Virus record (IMG/VR): IMGVR_UViG_3300028735_000001
Location: 1 to 46,919 of that record
DNA: 46,919 nucleotides
Source of the DNA: a virus
Strand: one strand, 5' to 3'
Made by a program: the position numbers and the translations under genes. A model generated the notes under the pieces. It did no database searches. It was not told where the DNA came from and saw only the letters and a list, made by a program, of their open reading frames with translations. Positions 44,775 to 46,919 of this stretch are shown here, piece by piece. The first letter of the stretch is position 1, and each line of letters opens with the position of its first letter.

Positions 44775-45785
44775 ATGGCAATCAGCATTCTGTGGATCGA
44801 CGGATTCGACGAGATCGGCGGCCAGGATCAGAAGTACTCGGCCTCCGAGCGCTCGACCAACCAATTATCCGGGCCGAATGCAGCCTACGGTTACGGCAGG
44901 TCGCTGCGGGTGCAGAACGGCTGGGTCGCGCCGGTGCTTTCCGGCGCTCCGTTCACCATCTTGTTCTCAGCGTTTGATTTGATCCTGTATTCCAATTACG
45001 ACGTCACGCAGCTGCAGTTCGAGTTCTGGGATGCAGCGGCTGGAGCCGTGCAATGCTACCTGAAAACCGCGTTGAATCAAACTACCATTGGCTACGATCT
45101 GCAGTTGTACCGGGGAGCGGCACTGCTCTACACCTGGACCGGCGTTCTGCAGCACGGCGTCTGGCAGCACGTCAGCCTGCGGTACAAGGTTGACCCGGTC
45201 GCCGGAAGCGTGACCCTTGCGGTGAACGGCGTCGACAAGGGCACGTTCACCGGCAACACGCAGAACACGGCCAACACCCGGGTGGACAGGTTCCGGCTGA
45301 ACATGACAGTCGACAATGACCGGGTCAACGTCGATAACTGGATCATCGCCACCGGACTAGCGGCGGATCCGCTGCTGCCAGTGACCCGGGTTTATGGCGC
45401 TCTGATGCCGAACGCCAATGTCGCCGTGCAGTTTACTCCCAACGCCGGAACGAACTGGTCCAACGTGAACCAGATCCCGCCGAACGACACCAGTTACAAC
45501 AGCACATCGATCTCCGGCAACCGGGACGTGTTCTCCCATGCAGATCCCGGGTCGGTCGGCGACACAGTTCTTGCGGTGCGTGCCGACGCCCGCGCGTATG
45601 CGGACGCGGGCGATCAGATCCAAAACCTGGTGCGGGTGTCGGGGACGGATTACTACGGCACGGCGAAGTCGCCGACGACGAGCTACTTCAGCTACGGCCA
45701 CATCTGGCAGAACAACCCGGCGACCAGTGCGCCGTGGACGCCGAGCGAGGCGATCAATGCAGGATTCGGATACAGGAGGGTGTAA
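44775..45785 (+). CDS. LamG-like adhesin 1
   Basis: 336 residues from ATG 44775 (GTG 44772 possible). The N-terminal ~205 residues are a concanavalin A/LamG-like sandwich (ILWIDGFDEIGG, HGVWQHVSLRYKVDPVAGSV, LAVNGVDKGTFTGNTQNTAN, VNVDNWIIATGLA). The C-terminal part has VQFTPNAGTNWSNVNQIPPN, DVFSHADPGSVGDTVLAVRA and YGHIWQNNPATSAPWTPSEA, the domain commonly found after LamG in phage fibres. Likely binds host surface glycans. Tandem paralogue of the next gene. Confidence 0.75.
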   Translation: MAISILWIDGFDEIGGQDQKYSASERSTNQLSGPNAAYGYGRSLRVQNGWVAPVLSGAPFTILFSAFDLILYSNYDVTQLQFEFWDAAAGAVQCYLKTALNQTTIGYDLQLYRGAALLYTWTGVLQHGVWQHVSLRYKVDPVAGSVTLAVNGVDKGTFTGNTQNTANTRVDRFRLNMTVDNDRVNVDNWIIATGLAADPLLPVTRVYGALMPNANVAVQFTPNAGTNWSNVNQIPPNDTSYNSTSISGNRDVFSHADPGSVGDTVLAVRADARAYADAGDQIQNLVRVSGTDYYGTAKSPTTSYFSYGHIWQNNPATSAPWTPSEAINAGFGYRRV

Positions 45786-46817
45786 ATGGCCTACACATTT
45801 CTCTGGATAGATGGGTTCGACGAGATCGGAAACGCCAATCAGAAGTACACTGATGGCGGCGAGATCACCCAAGGGCTGGGCACCAGCACCAACGCCCCGT
45901 TCTCCTATGGGAGATCCTTGGGTTGGTCCAGTACAAGCGCGACTTTGCAAAAGGTTGTTTCCGGCGCTCCGTATACGGTCTTCTTCGTGGGTTTCCATTT
46001 CCTGATAAACAGCCCAGACACTACGGAGAGGAACTTTCTCCAGTTTCTGGATGCGCAGAACAACGTCGTGCAGATCGAGCTGCGGAGGATCTGGGACAAC
46101 GTGCTGCTGAAGCACGTCCTCCGCCTGTACAGAGGATCCACGCTGCTTGCCACCAGCTCTGACGGAATCCCGCAGAATACTTGGGTATGGCTCAGCGTGA
46201 AGCACGTCTGCAGCCAAACCACCGGGGTGGTGGAGGTAAAACTCAACAACGCAACCGTGCTCACCTACAGCGGGAACACCCAGAACGGGGCTGTAACGCA
46301 AGTGCATCGTCCGGCGATCCTGAGCGGAGCCACTCTAAACAGTGCTTTCAATGTAGACAACCTGGTGATCGCCACCGGGCTTGCATCCGATCCACCGCTT
46401 CCCGAGTGCCGGGTCTTCGGCGCGGTGGTTCCCACATCCAACTTCAACGTGCAGTTTACTCCCAACGCCGGAACGAACTGGTCCAACGTGAACGAGATCC
46501 CGCCGAACGACGACACCAGCTACAACTTCTCGAACACGGTTGGCGCAACGGACGTGTTTGTCTGCGCCCCGCCGACGCTTACCGGGGTGATCCCGGCGAT
46601 CAAGGTCAACTTCCGGGCGCGGAAGGATGACGCCGGAGTCCGGGAGCTTGCACCGATCATCCGGCCCGGAGCGACGAATCACCAGGGAACGGCCATCGAG
46701 ATCCTCTCGAACTACTTCAATCGGGGTTATATGTGGACGATGAATCCCGACACCGGGCAAGCGTGGAACCCAGGCGATGTCGCGAATCTGAAGTTCGGAT
46801 ACAGGATCGTGACCTGA
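45786..46817 (+). CDS. LamG-like adhesin 2
   Basis: 343 residues, ATG at 45786 directly after the previous stop. Same two-domain plan: FLWIDGFDEIGNANQKYTDG, YRGSTLLATSSDGIPQNTWV, VVEVKLNNATVLTYSGNTQN, VDNLVIATGLASDPPLPECR, then VQFTPNAGTNWSNVNEIPPN and RGYMWTMNPDTGQAWNPGDV. It shares an exact 46-base stretch with adhesin 1 (45425-45470 and 46448-46493) while flanking sequence has diverged. Two receptor-binding proteins, or a recombination partner to vary the first. Confidence 0.75.
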   Translation: MAYTFLWIDGFDEIGNANQKYTDGGEITQGLGTSTNAPFSYGRSLGWSSTSATLQKVVSGAPYTVFFVGFHFLINSPDTTERNFLQFLDAQNNVVQIELRRIWDNVLLKHVLRLYRGSTLLATSSDGIPQNTWVWLSVKHVCSQTTGVVEVKLNNATVLTYSGNTQNGAVTQVHRPAILSGATLNSAFNVDNLVIATGLASDPPLPECRVFGAVVPTSNFNVQFTPNAGTNWSNVNEIPPNDDTSYNFSNTVGATDVFVCAPPTLTGVIPAIKVNFRARKDDAGVRELAPIIRPGATNHQGTAIEILSNYFNRGYMWTMNPDTGQAWNPGDVANLKFGYRIVT

Positions 46818-46919
46818 TATGGCTGTTCGCGTCAGCCAGACGAACAAGGAGATCGCGGGGACGTCGTCCTCGCCGACTGCCCGCGTCACGCAGGCGAATG
46901 CGGAGATCCTGTCCACTGA
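46793..46919. repeat. Right copy of 127-bp terminal direct repeat, with 5' end of the gene at 27
   Basis: This is an exact copy of bases 1-127. It contains the stop of the second LamG-like protein (46815-46817) and the ATG at 46819 of the same gene annotated at 27-1004, cut off by the window end. Counting both copies would duplicate the first 101 coding bases of that gene. Confidence 0.9.

Noticed and set aside
1-46919. tRNA genes
   Set aside because: I saw no cloverleaf with GTTCGA-type T-loop and CCA-end pairing in the non-coding gaps. A dedicated search was not possible.

Overview
This window is a complete, circularly permuted mobile genome of roughly 46.8 kb. The first 127 bases are repeated exactly as the last 127 (offset 46,792), and the repeat lies inside a gene that reads across the junction. 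Genes are tightly packed with many ATGA or TGATG overlaps, and base composition is GC-rich. Shine-Dalgarno sites (GGAGG, AAGGAG) and sigma70-type promoters (TTGACA with 17-base spacers) point to a bacterial host. I see no rRNA, tRNA, CRISPR array or insertion sequence. Gene content is that of a temperate bacteriophage or phage-plasmid.

Layout. (1) 3.6-7.8 kb, plus strand: a lysogeny-type operon with small unknown genes, two Sec-exported proteins resembling virion fibre domains, a PP-loop PAPS-reductase-like gene that loses its homology halfway, a short tyrosine recombinase and a papain-fold amidase-like protein. It runs convergently into an XRE repressor (7753-8043, minus). (2) 8.1-19.8 kb, plus: a replication and recombination operon behind a TTGACA promoter facing away from the repressor. 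It holds an XPD/DinG-like Fe-S helicase, an SSB-like protein ending in DIPF, a RecB-like nuclease, a Sak4-like ATPase, an ERCC4 nuclease with helix-hairpin-helix motifs, and an A-family DNA polymerase split into a UDG + 3'-5' exonuclease gene and a separate polymerase gene. An intrinsic terminator closes it. I recognised no primase, replication initiator or RNA polymerase. (3) 19.9-26.9 kb, plus: a second operon with its own UP-element-like tract and promoter, carrying small accessory genes, a ribbon-helix-helix protein, a ParB-like protein without ParA, and an SNF2 helicase. (4) 27.0-29.4 kb, minus: three genes including a 620-residue coiled-coil protein with one membrane segment. (5) 29.6-46.8 kb and on through the circle junction to 3.3 kb, plus: virion and lysis genes.

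The virion block is the striking part. I recognise no terminase, portal, HK97-type capsid, tape measure or tail tube. Instead there are about a dozen small proteins with one terminal membrane segment, several sharing an N-terminal LG-[AS] signature and a DPxxCxxGT motif. There are also Lys- and Arg-rich DNA-binding-type proteins, a membrane-anchored transglutaminase-like protein, a large repeat-containing anchored surface protein, and a run of small beta-rich proteins (206, 143, 274, 175, 177 residues) followed by LamG-like adhesins. The simplest reading is a tailless phage with an internal membrane and capsid shell of small jelly-roll-type proteins, in a genome much larger than that of the described small icosahedral membrane phages. 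This is inference: structure prediction of the 206-residue protein is the key test. Lysis genes (holin-like proteins, a P5/P7-like transglycosylase whose membrane anchor lies in the -1 frame) follow the fibres.
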